From Isoperla grammatica (Eukaryota > Arthropoda > Insecta > Plecoptera > Perlodidae), in contig OX246746.1 in the NCBI GenBank assembly GCA_945910005.1, forward strand, positions 25,257,075 through 25,321,074: a DNA stretch of 64,000 bases, written 5' to 3'. Made by a program: the position numbers and the translations under genes. Each line of letters starts with the position of its first letter. The first letter of the stretch is position 1. The notes beneath the pieces were generated by a model. The model saw only the letters and a program-made list of their open reading frames with translations. It made no database searches and was not told where the DNA came from. Shown piece by piece: positions 39,401 to 50,208 of this stretch.

Positions 39401-40339
39401 CAGGGTGCAGCTGCGCGAGCCAGGGTGCGGCTGCGCGAGCCCACTGAGCGTGAAGGGAGGCTGCACGAGCCAGGGTGCAGCTGCGTGAGCCCACTAAGCG
39501 TGAAGAGAGGCTGCGCGAGCCAGGGTGCGGCTGCGCGAGCCCACTGAGCGTGAAGGGAGGCTGCACGAGCCAGGGTGCGGCTGCGCGAGCCAGGGTACAG
39601 CTGCGCGAGCCCACTGAGCGTGCAGGGAGGCTGCGCGAGCCAGGGTGCGGCTGCGCGAGCCCACTGAGCGTGAAGGGAGGCTGCGTGAGCCAGGGTGCGG
39701 CTGCGCGAGCCCACTGAGCGTGCAGGGAGGCTGCGCGAGCCAGGGTGCAGCTGCGTGAGCCCACTGAGCGTGAAGGGAGGCTGCACGAGCCAGGGTGCAG
39801 CTGCGTGAGCCCACTGAGCGTGAAGGGAGGCTGCGCGAGCCAGGGTGCTGCTGCGTGAGCCCACTGAGCGTGAAGGGAGGCTGCACGAGCCAGGGTGCAG
39901 CTGCGTGAGCCCACTGAGCGTGAAGGGAGGCTGCGCGAGCCAGGGTGCTGCTGCGTGAGCTCACTGAGCGTGAAGGGAGGCTGCGCGAGCCAGGGTGCAG
40001 CTGCGTGAGCCCACTGAGCGTGAAGGGAGGCTGCGCGAGCCAGGGTGCTGCTGCGTGAGCTCACTGAGCGTGAAGGGAGGCTGCGCGAGCCAGGGTGCAG
40101 CTGCGTGAGCCCACTGAGCGTGAAGGGAGGCTGCGCGAGCCAGGGTGCAGCTGCGTGAGTCCACTGAGCGTGAAGGGAGGCTGCACGAGCCAGGGTGCAG
40201 CTGCGTGAGCCCACTGAGCGTGAAGGGAGGCTGCGCGAGCCAGGGTGCTGCTGCGTGAGCCCACTGAGCGTGAAGGGAGGCTGCGCGAGCCAGGGTGCAA
40301 CTGCGTGAGCTCACTGAGCGTGAAGGGAAGCTGCACGAG
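39401..40339. repeat. Minisatellite, 50-bp unit built of 20- and 30-bp modules
   Basis: Module B (30 bp, CCACTGAGCGTGAAGGGAGG then CTGCRCGAGC) starts at 39441, 39491, 39541, 39611 and then every 50 bp to 40311, 18 copies. Module A (20 bp, CAGGGTGCRGCTGCGYGAGC) alternates with it and is doubled at 39401-39440 and 39571-39610, which accounts for the total of 939 bp. Variants at 39841, 39941 and 40041 (CAGGGTGCTG), with TCACTGAGCG at 39961 and 40061, repeat every 100 bp, a partial higher-order repeat. All three minus-strand frames are open because the unit lacks stops; the resulting Ala/Ser/Leu/His repeats are not considered protein genes. Confidence 0.95.
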
Positions 40340-41376
40340 GAATTGGTCCGCAAAGATCGTGCTCTTCTGCGAGGCCGAGGATGCGCTGGTGAAAGTTTGA
40401 CTACCTTGAACTTCTCAATCGAATGAATAATTCGTAACTTGTTAGTTCCGCATAGCGTGCGAATAATAATACAGGCAACAGGCGGTAGGTAAGAAAAGAA
40501 TTCTGCTCGAAAAACGGTTTATCCACCGTCTGTCTCACGGTCGGCAGACAAATGCGTGAGAAGTGCGCTCGGTGACGCTGTTGTTACCAAAAACCCTGGC
40601 GGAACGTTGCTACACCTCATCATCGTAATTATTATTATACTATTATTTGAATAGACAGCGCGCTTCATAAGCACAAAAGCGCAAGTTTTAAATGCCTGGA
40701 GGATACCTTTGTATAACTAAGAAAGTCGGCGTGTTCAAAATTAAATTATAAGCGGCCAAACGTTTCGTCATTTGACATTTCCTCGAAGACACAGTGGGAC
40801 GGGATTTCAATTGCAAAACCAACTGTTAGTCATGAATCATGATACCTATCTCATAAGAGTCGTTAAGTAACACATCAGCATCTCTCCTAGCTTGAAGCCA
40901 ACGTGACGACACTACATCATCATCATCATCATCATCGTCATCAGACAAACTCACTGTTTCGAACCCACGATTTTGGCTTGCACAAACGAAATCGACAACG
41001 GAAATGAAAGAAAATGCCCGAATTGGTGGCCATCGTGATTCCCTATTGTCTCACATCAATCCGAACTGTCGTGGGCGAATGTGTTCGTGAGATTGTTTCT
41101 TGCCGGTCATGCCGCATTGTTTCAGCTGGTCACTCTCTTTGATTAGAACTGGACTTCCTTCTTTTGCGAGATCCGGAATTCTGTTCGAAAATGCATCTAA
41201 TTTGCGAGACGAAATTATACTGGATGATCTCACGAGCAGTCTGGATAATTCCAACAAAACTGTAGCGTTAACTAACACACAATATCCCTCAAATTTCGGT
41301 GTCTGTAGAACTAAATACGTGAACATAAAGGGAACAGGCTTAATTATTAAGGATATGTCAACCTATCTTGCAGAAC
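40340..41376. other. Non-coding DNA
   Basis: Contains an ATC microsatellite (about 40914-40942). The two overlapping 91- to 96-residue frames near 41051-41390 have no recognised domain. The plus-strand frame stops inside the insertion that follows. Confidence 0.5.
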
Positions 41377-41388
41377 ATCCAAATTCAT

Positions 41389-41598
41389 AAAACTTGTTGT
41401 AGGCTTTCGCGGCCCGAGTCAATATTAATAATTCTTGGCTGTCGGGTGTCGCCGCGTAGTCGCTGGGTAGAGCTGGATCGAGTAGGTTCTCTCAGTGACT
41501 GTCTCTTCACTCTGAAGATGGACTATGCAATTAGTCCGAAACGTCAGGTTTTAATAAACGACAGACGCGGCGACACCCGACAGCCAAGAATTATTAAT
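41389..41598 (+). mobile_element. Small insertion with 12-bp TSD, probably Penelope-like
   Basis: A perfect 12-bp direct repeat ATCCAAATTCAT flanks it (41377-41388 and 41599-41610). The insert starts AAAACTTGTTGTAGGCTTTC and contains GGCTTTCGCGGCC, which I associate from memory with arthropod Penelope-like elements. Perfect 35-bp inverted arms (41422-41456 and 41566-41600) enclose a hammerhead-like core. With only about 210 bp it is a terminal fragment or a non-autonomous derivative. Confidence 0.7.
41512..41545 (+). ncRNA. Hammerhead ribozyme-like motif
   Basis: CTGAAGA (41512-41518) fits the CUGANGA core. A six-pair stem GGACTA/TAGTCC (41520-41525 with 41532-41537) closes a six-base loop. 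GAAAC follows at 41538-41542 and GTC, a permitted cleavage triplet, at 41543-41545. One extra U sits between the core and stem II, and stem III is almost absent. Such minimal hammerheads are reported to be widespread in Penelope-like elements and to act poorly as monomers. Activity is not shown. Confidence 0.6.
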
Positions 41599-41610
41599 AT
41601 CCAAATTCAT

Positions 41611-42395
41611 GTTTAAATAACTTAAACATTTTCTCAAAGTAAAGCAAAATATGTACTCTCCTAGATATTTGAGTGATCTTTACATAAATGTGTCTGTACG
41701 AATACATATTTCCGTTATATGCGTAACTGGCAATAATCTTTAATGTGTTTGTAAAGGGTATTTAATTACCAAAGGGGCAAATATGCCATTGGAATTGTTC
41801 ATGTATGTTTCTGCATATTCTAATAATTGTCATTACTTAATCCAGGGATGAGTCATTAGATGTGTGTACGAATCTAAATAGGTACACAGATTCTAGTCAA
41901 ACGCACAATTCTATTTTTTTCAGTGGATGATTATCCTAAGAATAAATTTACTACTTCCGTTTCCTTTGCTTCACTGAAAGAAGTTGTGCATTAAGATGAC
42001 CAAGTAGTTATTCATCATCAACCAGGTGCAACTGCTCATTATAGGAGTTTGTAAGTCCAGCTGGCGCGAGTGATGAGTGTCATTCCTTCCTGTCTATTAG
42101 ACATTGTTCATGTCTGATGCTCTTACCATAACATAATGATGTTCATGCCTTTGAAAACACAAACGAAACAATGATAAACGATGCTGCACTCTGTCTAAGG
42201 ACGAAATATCACGGAGACCATTTAATTTGAATTGCTTGCCGAATTTCTTCATTAGCATCATGCTTTGTAAATGCTGAATTTGATTTTGATAGAATGCACG
42301 TAAATTTGCGCTTCAGTCAATAATTGTTCAGTTAGTCCATCTTAATAATAATGTGCATAATTGGATTTTATCAATTATTTTGCGCGCGTGTAAAG
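41611..42395. other. Non-coding DNA, nothing recognised
   Basis: AT-rich with no domain-bearing frame. Confidence 0.5.
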
Positions 42396-42398
42396 TCC

Positions 42399-42434
42399 GC
42401 CGTAACTTTATGTTTTCTTGGTAGAAGTTACGGC
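42399..42434. repeat. Short perfect hairpin
   Basis: GCCGTAACTT and AAGTTACGGC form a perfect 10-bp stem around a 16-base loop, at the left edge of the SINE-like sequence. It may be part of that element. Confidence 0.6.
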
Positions 42435-42439
42435 AGCTA

Positions 42440-42690
42440 AAGGGGTAAGAGGAATTATGCCTGTCCATGGACTGCTAACTTATCGTGGTGGGCAGGTTTG
42501 GATCCCGATAGCTATGCCGGCGGAAGCGTATCTTTCTGGTAGGTCCATCCTAGCCGGTCAGATCGAGGTGGAGAAGCCAGACGAAAGGTAGTCCACGTAC
42601 TTCTGTTAACGTCCTACGTGTCCCTTTCATCCAAGCACCTCTTCACGTCATATGATCGCAGTTGTCGAGTGTCTCGTTTAACAACAAATA
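42440..42690 (+). repeat. SINE-like dispersed element
   Basis: GGGCAGGTTTGGATCCCGAT resembles a degenerate Pol III B box preceded by a TGGACTGCTAACTTATCGTGG-type head, followed by a unique body and a short AACAAATAATAACAATAAT tail. The arrangement is SINE-like, but no second copy is present here to define the ends. Confidence 0.4.
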
Positions 42691-44680
42691 ATAACAATAA
42701 TGAGTAATTATGACCCAACCATAGAATATTAGTCCCACTTGAGACACCTGGCCGAGATATTGGTCCAATCCTCTACCTACCAAGTAAACGTCACGGAATA
42801 CGAGCCTGTAATCGTGTTAAGTGTAGTAGCTAGATTGCAGTACTGATAAGAGTACACGGAGTTTAGTGTGGTAGTGGAACTAAGTACATGCGCGTTGGAG
42901 AGGACCCAGCTCAGGTTCATAACCTTCCTCAACAGTTGAGCCGGAGACAGAGCGCTACAGTAGCCTGAGCGTCGTAAACCAGTTTCATGTTACGTTACAG
43001 CACAGGAAGTCTAGGCAATGTTGGACTGGTTCACTGGGCCAGGCTCGGTCCGGAAATGTAAAAAGTGGACCTCAGGCAGTGGGTGATAAAGGTGGGCTTG
43101 ACCGCGTGCGGGCTAGGGTTATGATTATGATACTGTATGGTTCTCTACCGCAGAAGATTAAGTCTACTTGTGGACTTTTTCTTGGGCGATATTAAATAAA
43201 TGATTACAATCTCTATTGAGAATTATTTCAATTATTTAATTATTTTGATGATTGTAAGCTGCATGCTTGCCTTCAAATAATAATTTCCGGTTGACGGGTT
43301 ATACCCCCCCCCCCCCTCCCCCTACTTGGTTCGTTCCAAGGTCGTTATGATCTAGTTGTTTTGGAAGGGTTTTCTTGAGTAATAATAAGAACATAAAATA
43401 ATGTTTCTTTGATTATTAGACACCAAGGAATGATAGTATACCATTCGCAACTCGCTTCTAAGTAAAACATGACATGATATATACAGCGACGTTTTAAAGG
43501 CCTGCTAGAATATATGATCAAGACACGAAAAGTGTAGCAATTATATATAGTTACTTTAAAAGTTAATGAATCATTTTATTATTTGCCGTGATTTGCAAAA
43601 TAATTGCTTATCATGATCAACCGATGCTACCACGATAATGTCCAGGGTTCTTTGACCGAAAGAATGCAAACACTATTTAAAAGGTAGATCAGTTTTGGCA
43701 TTAGAGAAGCTCAGAGAGGCTAATTGAGACGATGTGCAGTGCTTATGAATTCTGTTCCAGCAGCCAGCACGTAGCCTACAGTTGTCTAGATTTCCTAATG
43801 GAACCCTGTTTAAATAATTCACTGGATCTCAACACCTATGGCCTAATGTATGTTATTACTTATTACACAATGCTGCGGATTTTCGTAGGAGTTTCGCATG
43901 ATCACAGAATAACGTTCTCTACGTTAGGCCTATATACCTCTGTGGTTTGTGTTTGTATCATAGGGGGGAGTGGCATCTATTGCGCTGACCACACACGCAA
44001 TTGTTAAACTGTCATTATAGCGCGTTTATGATTCGCAATCACCTCCTTAAAGACGAGATGAGAAACTTTCTATTTTTACACATTTTGTGACTAAGACTTA
44101 ACTTGATGTAGATGATTAATAAATTTGACATTCTCTTCCAAAGTTCAGTTTATGAGCGAACCATTTAAAGTTTGCCGCGGTAGAGCCGAAGAGAGTTATT
44201 ATAATTTGACGCACATTCCTGCTGTTGAGGCGTCAACGGCAGTAAAATATCACGCCTCCAGTGCATCATTATTATACGGTGACAATCAGCTTAAGGCTTT
44301 AGTTTCACATTCAGATACAATAGTTTTAGGCGGACGAGAGGGTTTTTATGATTTAGTTTTTAATTTATGTATGTTATGCTCATTCCACTGGTTCTGTAGG
44401 CGGGCAGTACACATGTTCTTTTGGCGCGGACGCGTTTCTATGTTCATTAGTTTTGACCTCAAAAACAGTGATAATAACTAAATACGTGACTCAACTTTTA
44501 AGCGTATCTTTTCTTTTCTTTTAATAGATGAATGAAGAAAATAATGGTGAAAACTGTTTTCCAATGGAGTCGTTCACGATTGAGGTCATGTCTGAGATGA
44601 AATCATAGAAATATTAAACGTGATGTATAAAACATGGCGATTAGAACTGGGATTTAATCAATTTTATTAATGTTTTAGTT
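42691..44680. other. Non-coding DNA with a C run
   Basis: A C-rich run lies near 43304-43322. Frames of 91 and 118 residues (43732-44007, 44125-44481) have no motif. Confidence 0.5.
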
Positions 44681-44685
44681 CATTC

Positions 44686-45055
44686 AACCTTAAGAAATGT
44701 GGGAAGGGTTGAGTTGTGAGATTGTAGGTTGATCCGACCTTCATTCTTCGAAAGGGTAAGGTTATAGTTTCAATGAACCTTCAAGATTAATATAGAATGT
44801 GCCGGTATACGAGTGATTTGATTCAACCTACATCATAAAGTGGGTTGACTCGATCCAGAAGACTCCAGCATACGTTCCAACCCACCTTAATTAAGACTTC
44901 GATCGAAATGGTAAAACAAAAAGTTACAGTTATAATCAAGCTTTATAGTTATCAACAAAAGGGTAATTCATTGGTGTCAATCAACCTTCAAGCATTGCAA
45001 GGGTCGGATTGTGATTTATTTCATTCGCCTTCAAACATCGAAATGGTTGGATTTT
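44686..45055. repeat. Degenerate CAACCTTCAAG / AAGGGTTG repeat tract
   Basis: Words of the type TCAACCTTCAAG and GAAAGGGTTGGATT recur in alternation about every 40-55 bases (near 44686, 44736, 44777, 44822, 44877, 44979, 45026). Neighbouring words are partial reverse complements. The periodicity is irregular and the repeat looks old. Confidence 0.5.
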
Positions 45056-45778
45056 GTTTTATATAATTAATTATACCCTCAAGCAAAAAGTGATAACTTG
45101 CGTTCTGTTTGATTTTCTAAATCATAACGAAGATTTATCGTAATTAAAAATAGGACCAGCTTTCTCTGTCACAACATTCTCCTTCCCCCGAAAGAAGAAT
45201 TTTTGGTCCATAGCCTTTTGACCCACCGCAACCTTACATCATCAATGTTGCGCATGTGCGGATCGCATCTCATCTCACCACATTGAATACGTGTTGATGG
45301 TTTTGTTCCAAAGATTCCCAGCTAGATAATTACTTAATACTAACTACCGGTACCGAGTCTAGTTGGCTAATAACAAGGGAAGCATCTCCCACGCTCATCA
45401 GCTGATTGCGGGTATAGAAGCATTCAGGAAGTAAATATTACGTCGGCTCACAGATGCAAACTTAGTAACAGAAACTTTCTTTTTCTCAGCTGTTTGTAAA
45501 AGTAACGAACGTATTAGGAGCCCAGTTTGTCCACCACTTTCTCTGCAGGTGAAGCTGCGAGTGTAACACGTGCCTCGTGGACACTGACTTTAGCGGGAGA
45601 TCCTATCTCAATGGGAAGATGCTTCGTTGGCCTGCTCGAAACATCATCAATCGTTCGAATACCGCCGATATTCTGTATTCTGACTTGAAAGATGTTACCC
45701 CCTCTCCCCAGTAATAGGAAATAGTCTGTATTTGAAAATGTCTAGAATTAAGATCATTGGCGAAGGGGGTTGGGTGGG

Positions 45779-45800
45779 TGGGGGGGGGGGGGGGGGGGGA
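45779..45800. repeat. Poly-G tract
   Basis: An uninterrupted G run of about 20 bases preceded by GGGTGGGTG. Confidence 0.9.
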
Positions 45801-45985
45801 TGAGGAGCGAGATTCAACAAGAGCGTCATAGGTAACTTGTCTTCTCAATGTTGTGTTCTCTGGTGTTGCTCGATCACTTTTACTTCTAAGATGGCTGCAT
45901 GGGATGTCACACCAAACAAAATGACTGGGTTTGTCTTGTCATTTAACTTTGGATACTTTCGGTGCAATAGTCAATACTTGTATTT

Positions 45986-46042
45986 ACGGTTTACAGGTTG
46001 TTGCTTCAAATACTGTATTTGAAGCAACCACCTGTAAACCGT
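45986..46042. repeat. Near-perfect 28-bp hairpin with 1-base loop
   Basis: The left arm (45986-46013) starts ACGGTTTACAGGT and ends GCTTCAAATAC. The right arm (46015-46042) is its reverse complement with one mismatch. A single base separates them, so this is an almost perfect palindrome able to form a cruciform. Confidence 0.92.
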
Positions 46043-46277
46043 TTCTCACTGGGTGTTAAAATATATATTTTCAATGCCGATTATTATTCTGGCTAATGTC
46101 ATAAACATAACAAACCACTTTATTCATGTGTGTTCCAGGATAAAACTACCATATTTGTCTTTTGGCTTCGTTCACAACTACATGGGACTGTTGTGTCTTA
46201 TGTGCTGGGTGATGTTGATAGGAGAAAATTACAGTGGATTGTATAGGAGGTTGAAACGATCAGACTGTTGTCAACAT

Positions 46278-46455
46278 CTTAAGAGTCATGCACATACTTT
46301 AAAGTCATGCACGTGGTCTAAGAGTCATGTCCATGGTCTAAAGTTATGTCCATGGTTTAAGAGTCATGCCCGTGGTCTAAGAGTCATGTCCATGGTCTAA
46401 GAGTCATGCACATGGTCCAAGAGTCATGCCCATGGTCTAAGAGTCATGCCCATGC
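46278..46455. repeat. 20-bp tandem repeat, about 9 copies
   Basis: Units of the form GTCTAAGAGTCATGCCCATG repeat with a 20-bp period and scattered substitutions (CATGCACGTG, TATGTCCATG and similar). A frame at 46053-46400 runs into it but has no recognised domain. Confidence 0.9.
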
Positions 46456-48290
46456 ACGTTACTGGCACACATTTTATTCACTTCTGATCGACCTTGCCTG
46501 AGCAATAAACCTACGCCTCCATAACTCGTTCTCGGTGGCCCTTCTCACATATTTTAACACTTTGTTTTACTGTCTGTAGACAATCTTCTTTCTAGGTGAC
46601 ATGGTTGTGTCTCGCTTTATAAGGCAAGGCATAACCTTCCAACACTAATACCGCTTTTCATCTACCGGTTTTCGTTTGATTCTTGAATTATTTCCGCCCA
46701 CTGTTGCAACACACCAGCTTTAAAACGTCTACTTCCTTAACATGTTTGAAGCAATTACCACGCATTGTAACGTTAGGCAAACATTTACCATACGAGTCTC
46801 AAGTGAATTGAATTAAATGTAAAGTTTGTCAATTTGATGGACAATACACAATATAGTCGTCAATGTTGTGGTCGCGTCGAGGCCTAACTGACAGGTGAAT
46901 TATTTGTGCCCTGCAGTTTCTGGGGAACAGGCCAGGAAATGAAAGAACTGAATTGTTGGGTTTTGTAAGTAATTGTAATTAGTCCGTAGATAATCAAGTT
47001 TACTCTCACGTAATCAGTAACGATGTCGTAAGCAAACAGGGAGTACAGTTAGTTTTACCGGTACTTCGGAATAACAATACAGTTGACGAGATGCAATACG
47101 AAAATTTAACGCATTGTAGTGTGAAGAGAATTATAATAAGTTATTCTAAAGCAATGTCATTCTGGCAAATATCCAAGTTGCTACTTGAATTAGGTTCAAT
47201 CAGTCTGGTTATTTAGATTCGCCAAAGTATTGGTTTGAAAAAAATCATTAACATAATACGTTGATGATTGAGTAAGATTACCCAAGTAGGTAATACTGGT
47301 AATACCAGCTTGTGTATGAATTGCATATGTGTACATACATATTGACTATTGACACACGTAGAAATATTAGCTATATTGCCGATACTAAATTACTTAACAA
47401 AGGTCACAAAACTATGAAAAAAACTGAAATGAAAGAAAACGCATGAACCGTGCTTATGAGCTAAAATTATGTGAGTAACCGAAATTGTTCCACGATTCCG
47501 TTGGTTTGTGTTGTTAGGGGTCAAATAATCATTTGCGACAACAACGCAACTCATTACATCAAATATCCAGGCAGCCAAATTAATACTGATTCCTTTAAAA
47601 AATATTAAGTTTAGTGACATTTTCTATGATTGCGAATGAGTAGATCGACTGATACTCCACACAGATCACTGGTAGTGCATCAGGAGTGCGCGTGGTCCTA
47701 GCCCAGGCTATAGCCCCAGTTCTACGTCGTTCCATGAACCAGTATGTATATCGGAAGCTCCTCTCGTAATGTAATATCGAACAAGCAGTCACTAAGGAAT
47801 GTAGTTCCAATGTAGGCACACACACACACATACACCAAACATTGTCTTAATCTGGAGGTCGGAGAAAGGAAGACAGACCAACCAACCAACCAGCCACTTG
47901 GCTAGTATGCGATAATAAGCCAGTGGGCTGGAGGATGTGGCGACTGTATGTGGGTCACACACCTGCTGATACTCAGATCATGGTTGGTATGCAGGCTAAG
48001 GTGCGTAAGCCGATCACTGATTCATGGACTATTGGGTGGTCGATACTGTCTTCAATTCTCCACTCGCCTCCAGGCTAGACGTGAAATATCTTCTTCTAGA
48101 CTCAACATACTGGAGTTTCTTTTCTCTTACTACTAGACTTAAATACATTGTGTACAATAATCAATACATATAATAAAGAATACAATAAAGTAAACGTATA
48201 ACTAGAGTTGTATAAATGGCCGTTCATGTGAGAGTGTCAAAAAGAGACGTGAGAAGAAAACGTTGTTACATTTCTTTGGTCGTGAGGGCG
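46456..48290. other. Non-coding DNA, nothing recognised
   Basis: Short frames only. An ACCAACCA microrepeat occurs near 47876-47892. Confidence 0.5.
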
Positions 48291-48431
48291 TGTTCCAGCT
48301 TGACGTTTTTAGTCGACCAGCTTCCCTAGCAGACTAACGCAACAATTAGTAACAATTAATTACAACAATTGTTAATTGTTGTGTTAGTCGGCGAAGTAAA
48401 CGAAGCAGGCCAAAATAGACAAGTTGGAACA
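48291..48431. mobile_element. Small foldback element, imperfect 70-bp arms
   Basis: TGTTCCAGCTTG at the left pairs with CAAGTTGGAACA at the right. GACTAACGCAACAATT pairs with AATTGTTGTGTTAGTC near the centre, with weaker pairing between. The whole 141 bp can form one long stem, as in a small MITE. No target duplication was recognised. Confidence 0.65.
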
Positions 48432-50069
48432 GACCCTGAGTACCGACAACAATTTGAAGGTGGGTTGCTAAAATATTTTTGTCATTGAGATACTATTAGG
48501 TATTATTTTCTTGGGCATCAAATGGCTTGAATCCACGAAGAACTTCAAGGAGTAAGAGGAGGGGGGTTCTAACGTTGAAAGTCTCGTGCTTGACTTACTG
48601 AATAGGACATCGCTTTTATTCTTAGATGATTCGCCATAGCAACGAGATGAAACACAATCAATCCTATAATGATCTCAACTGACAATCATTAATTATTTTT
48701 ACAAAGCGTGTTTAGATAAAGCCAATATATAAATGACCCACATTTGATTTGGAGCTTCCATACTTTAAGCATTCAAGAAAGTATATGGTACTGGTACATG
48801 TTATTTAAACTTTGTCTTTTTGTAACATCGAGAAAGTTTTGTGATTTCTATAAAAAGGCTGCAGGTATGGATATATTTTTTTCCTCGGCGATTTCTCATT
48901 GTAGACACATATTAAAGCATATTCAGTTACAAAAAAAGAAGCTATAGGAAAAATGAGTCCTATTTACGGAGTCAAGGACACAGTGAGAATTTCGTGGTAA
49001 GTTTGGGGTTCGGGGAAGTTCCTGAAGAGAGATTGCTCTTTGTACTTTTCACTGCTATCAGGTTGTTATCGGCGCAGGTGGCGCATGCGTTGTTGATGAG
49101 GCTAACTGGCGCCTCAAGGGCAATCAGGAGAAAGTTAGTTCGGATAGTAAAGAATAGTCCTTCGTAATTCACGACGATACCCGATTCTGATGAGCACGTT
49201 GTGTTTCTGTGATGGTGCTGAAGACTTCTTCTCCTCAGCGATCCCAAAAAACCGAGATGGAAAACGTGACTGCAAATCAAAAACTAAGTTGTCTGATCGT
49301 TTTATTTATCTTTGGCACAAATATTGCGTTTGTTCTGTAGGGATCGTATTTGAAATATTTATATTAAATTTATTAATTCATATAATTTAAAAGACATAAT
49401 TATAAGAACCCCTTCACTGTGTGAAACTTAATTCCGAATCTTCAGATTTGTAGCTGCGTCACTAACACTTGTTTCTCGCAAATAACCGCATATGCCACTA
49501 CATATTCTTGACAAAATCATCATCTGCTATCTACGCACTCATCTTGTCTTTCTCGTCCTTTCAAAATCTTGTCTTGATATCCTATAATCATGAACTTTCT
49601 TCATACGATACCTGTACTGATCAATTATTGTAACGCTATCGTCTCTAATTAGTACAACAGTGTAATCAGCACCTGCTGGCTGATGATCCGTCTGTTAGTT
49701 GGGTCTGATGGAAGATAGTATCTCCACCATATTACTAACCTTGTCTTGTTGTTTCTCCTCCATGTCCAAGCTATTTAGATCTTCACTCTATTCCACATAA
49801 TCTCTCACCTGCACTTGCCCGCGAATGTATTCATTCAACAATCTACTGAGTAGCTACATTCATCATTATTATAGTAGGTTAGGCCCATAATTGTGATAAC
49901 TTAAGTTACCCGCGTCTCTCAGAGAGCAATGTGTTCATACTATTAATCCATTCTTTCATCTTTTCCACCAGTCGTTTTGTATCTACAATCCATATCCTGG
50001 AGTATATTATGTTGCATGTATATTTTAGTCTTGGTAGCCTCTCCTGTTTCCGGTTACATTGCCCACTAA
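48432..50069. other. Intergenic or 5' intron DNA of the right-hand gene
   Basis: No exon could be placed. A hydrophobic mini-frame at 49257-49340 was considered as a signal-peptide exon but no suitable donor gives the required phase. Confidence 0.4.
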
Positions 50070-50151
50070 ATGCCAAAATGGCGAACATATCAAGATGATG
50101 GCCATACTTATATCCCACTGGTTATTCTGACGTTTGTGTTTTCTGTTACAG

Positions 50152-50208
50152 TGGACGGACCTGGAGCAGCGGGTGTTCGCGCGGAGAGAGTGGGTAGGGA
50201 TGAGAACG
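50152..50208 (+). CDS. Predicted 57-nt exon of the mucin-like gene
   Basis: A pyrimidine-rich tract ending TTTTCTGTTACAG precedes 50152 and AACG|GTAAGAATC follows 50208, so both splice sites look good. Read with two leading bases, it encodes DGPGAAGVRAERVGRDEN and leaves one G, which joins the GT at the start of the large exon to give a glycine codon and keep that exon's frame. One alternative frame contains a stop, and the other would put the large exon out of frame. Both ends are phase 1, so the exon is symmetric and could be skipped. The frame is also open upstream to an ATG at 50070 with a hydrophobic stretch (VILTFVFSVTV), so the feature could instead be a first coding exon, 50070-50208. 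I rate the internal-exon reading as somewhat likelier because the hydrophobic part coincides with the polypyrimidine tract. Confidence 0.55.

Noticed and set aside
39401..40339. CRISPR-like regular spacing
   Set aside because: Units are contiguous without unique spacers, and the genome is eukaryotic; this is a minisatellite.
39052..40353. Overlapping minus-strand frames of up to 297 residues with Ala/Ser/His/Leu repeats
   Set aside because: All three frames of the 50-bp minisatellite are open simply because the unit has no stop codon; no unique coding flank or start context supports a gene.
41051..41390. Two opposing 91-96 residue frames left of the hammerhead-bearing insertion
   Set aside because: No domain or homology recognised in either, and the plus-strand stop is supplied by the insertion.
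49257..49340. Mini-frame resembling a signal peptide (MENVTANQKLS then a hydrophobic core)
   Set aside because: Considered as the first coding exon of the mucin-like gene, but the available GT donors leave a phase that does not match the 57-nt exon, and the frame hits a stop.
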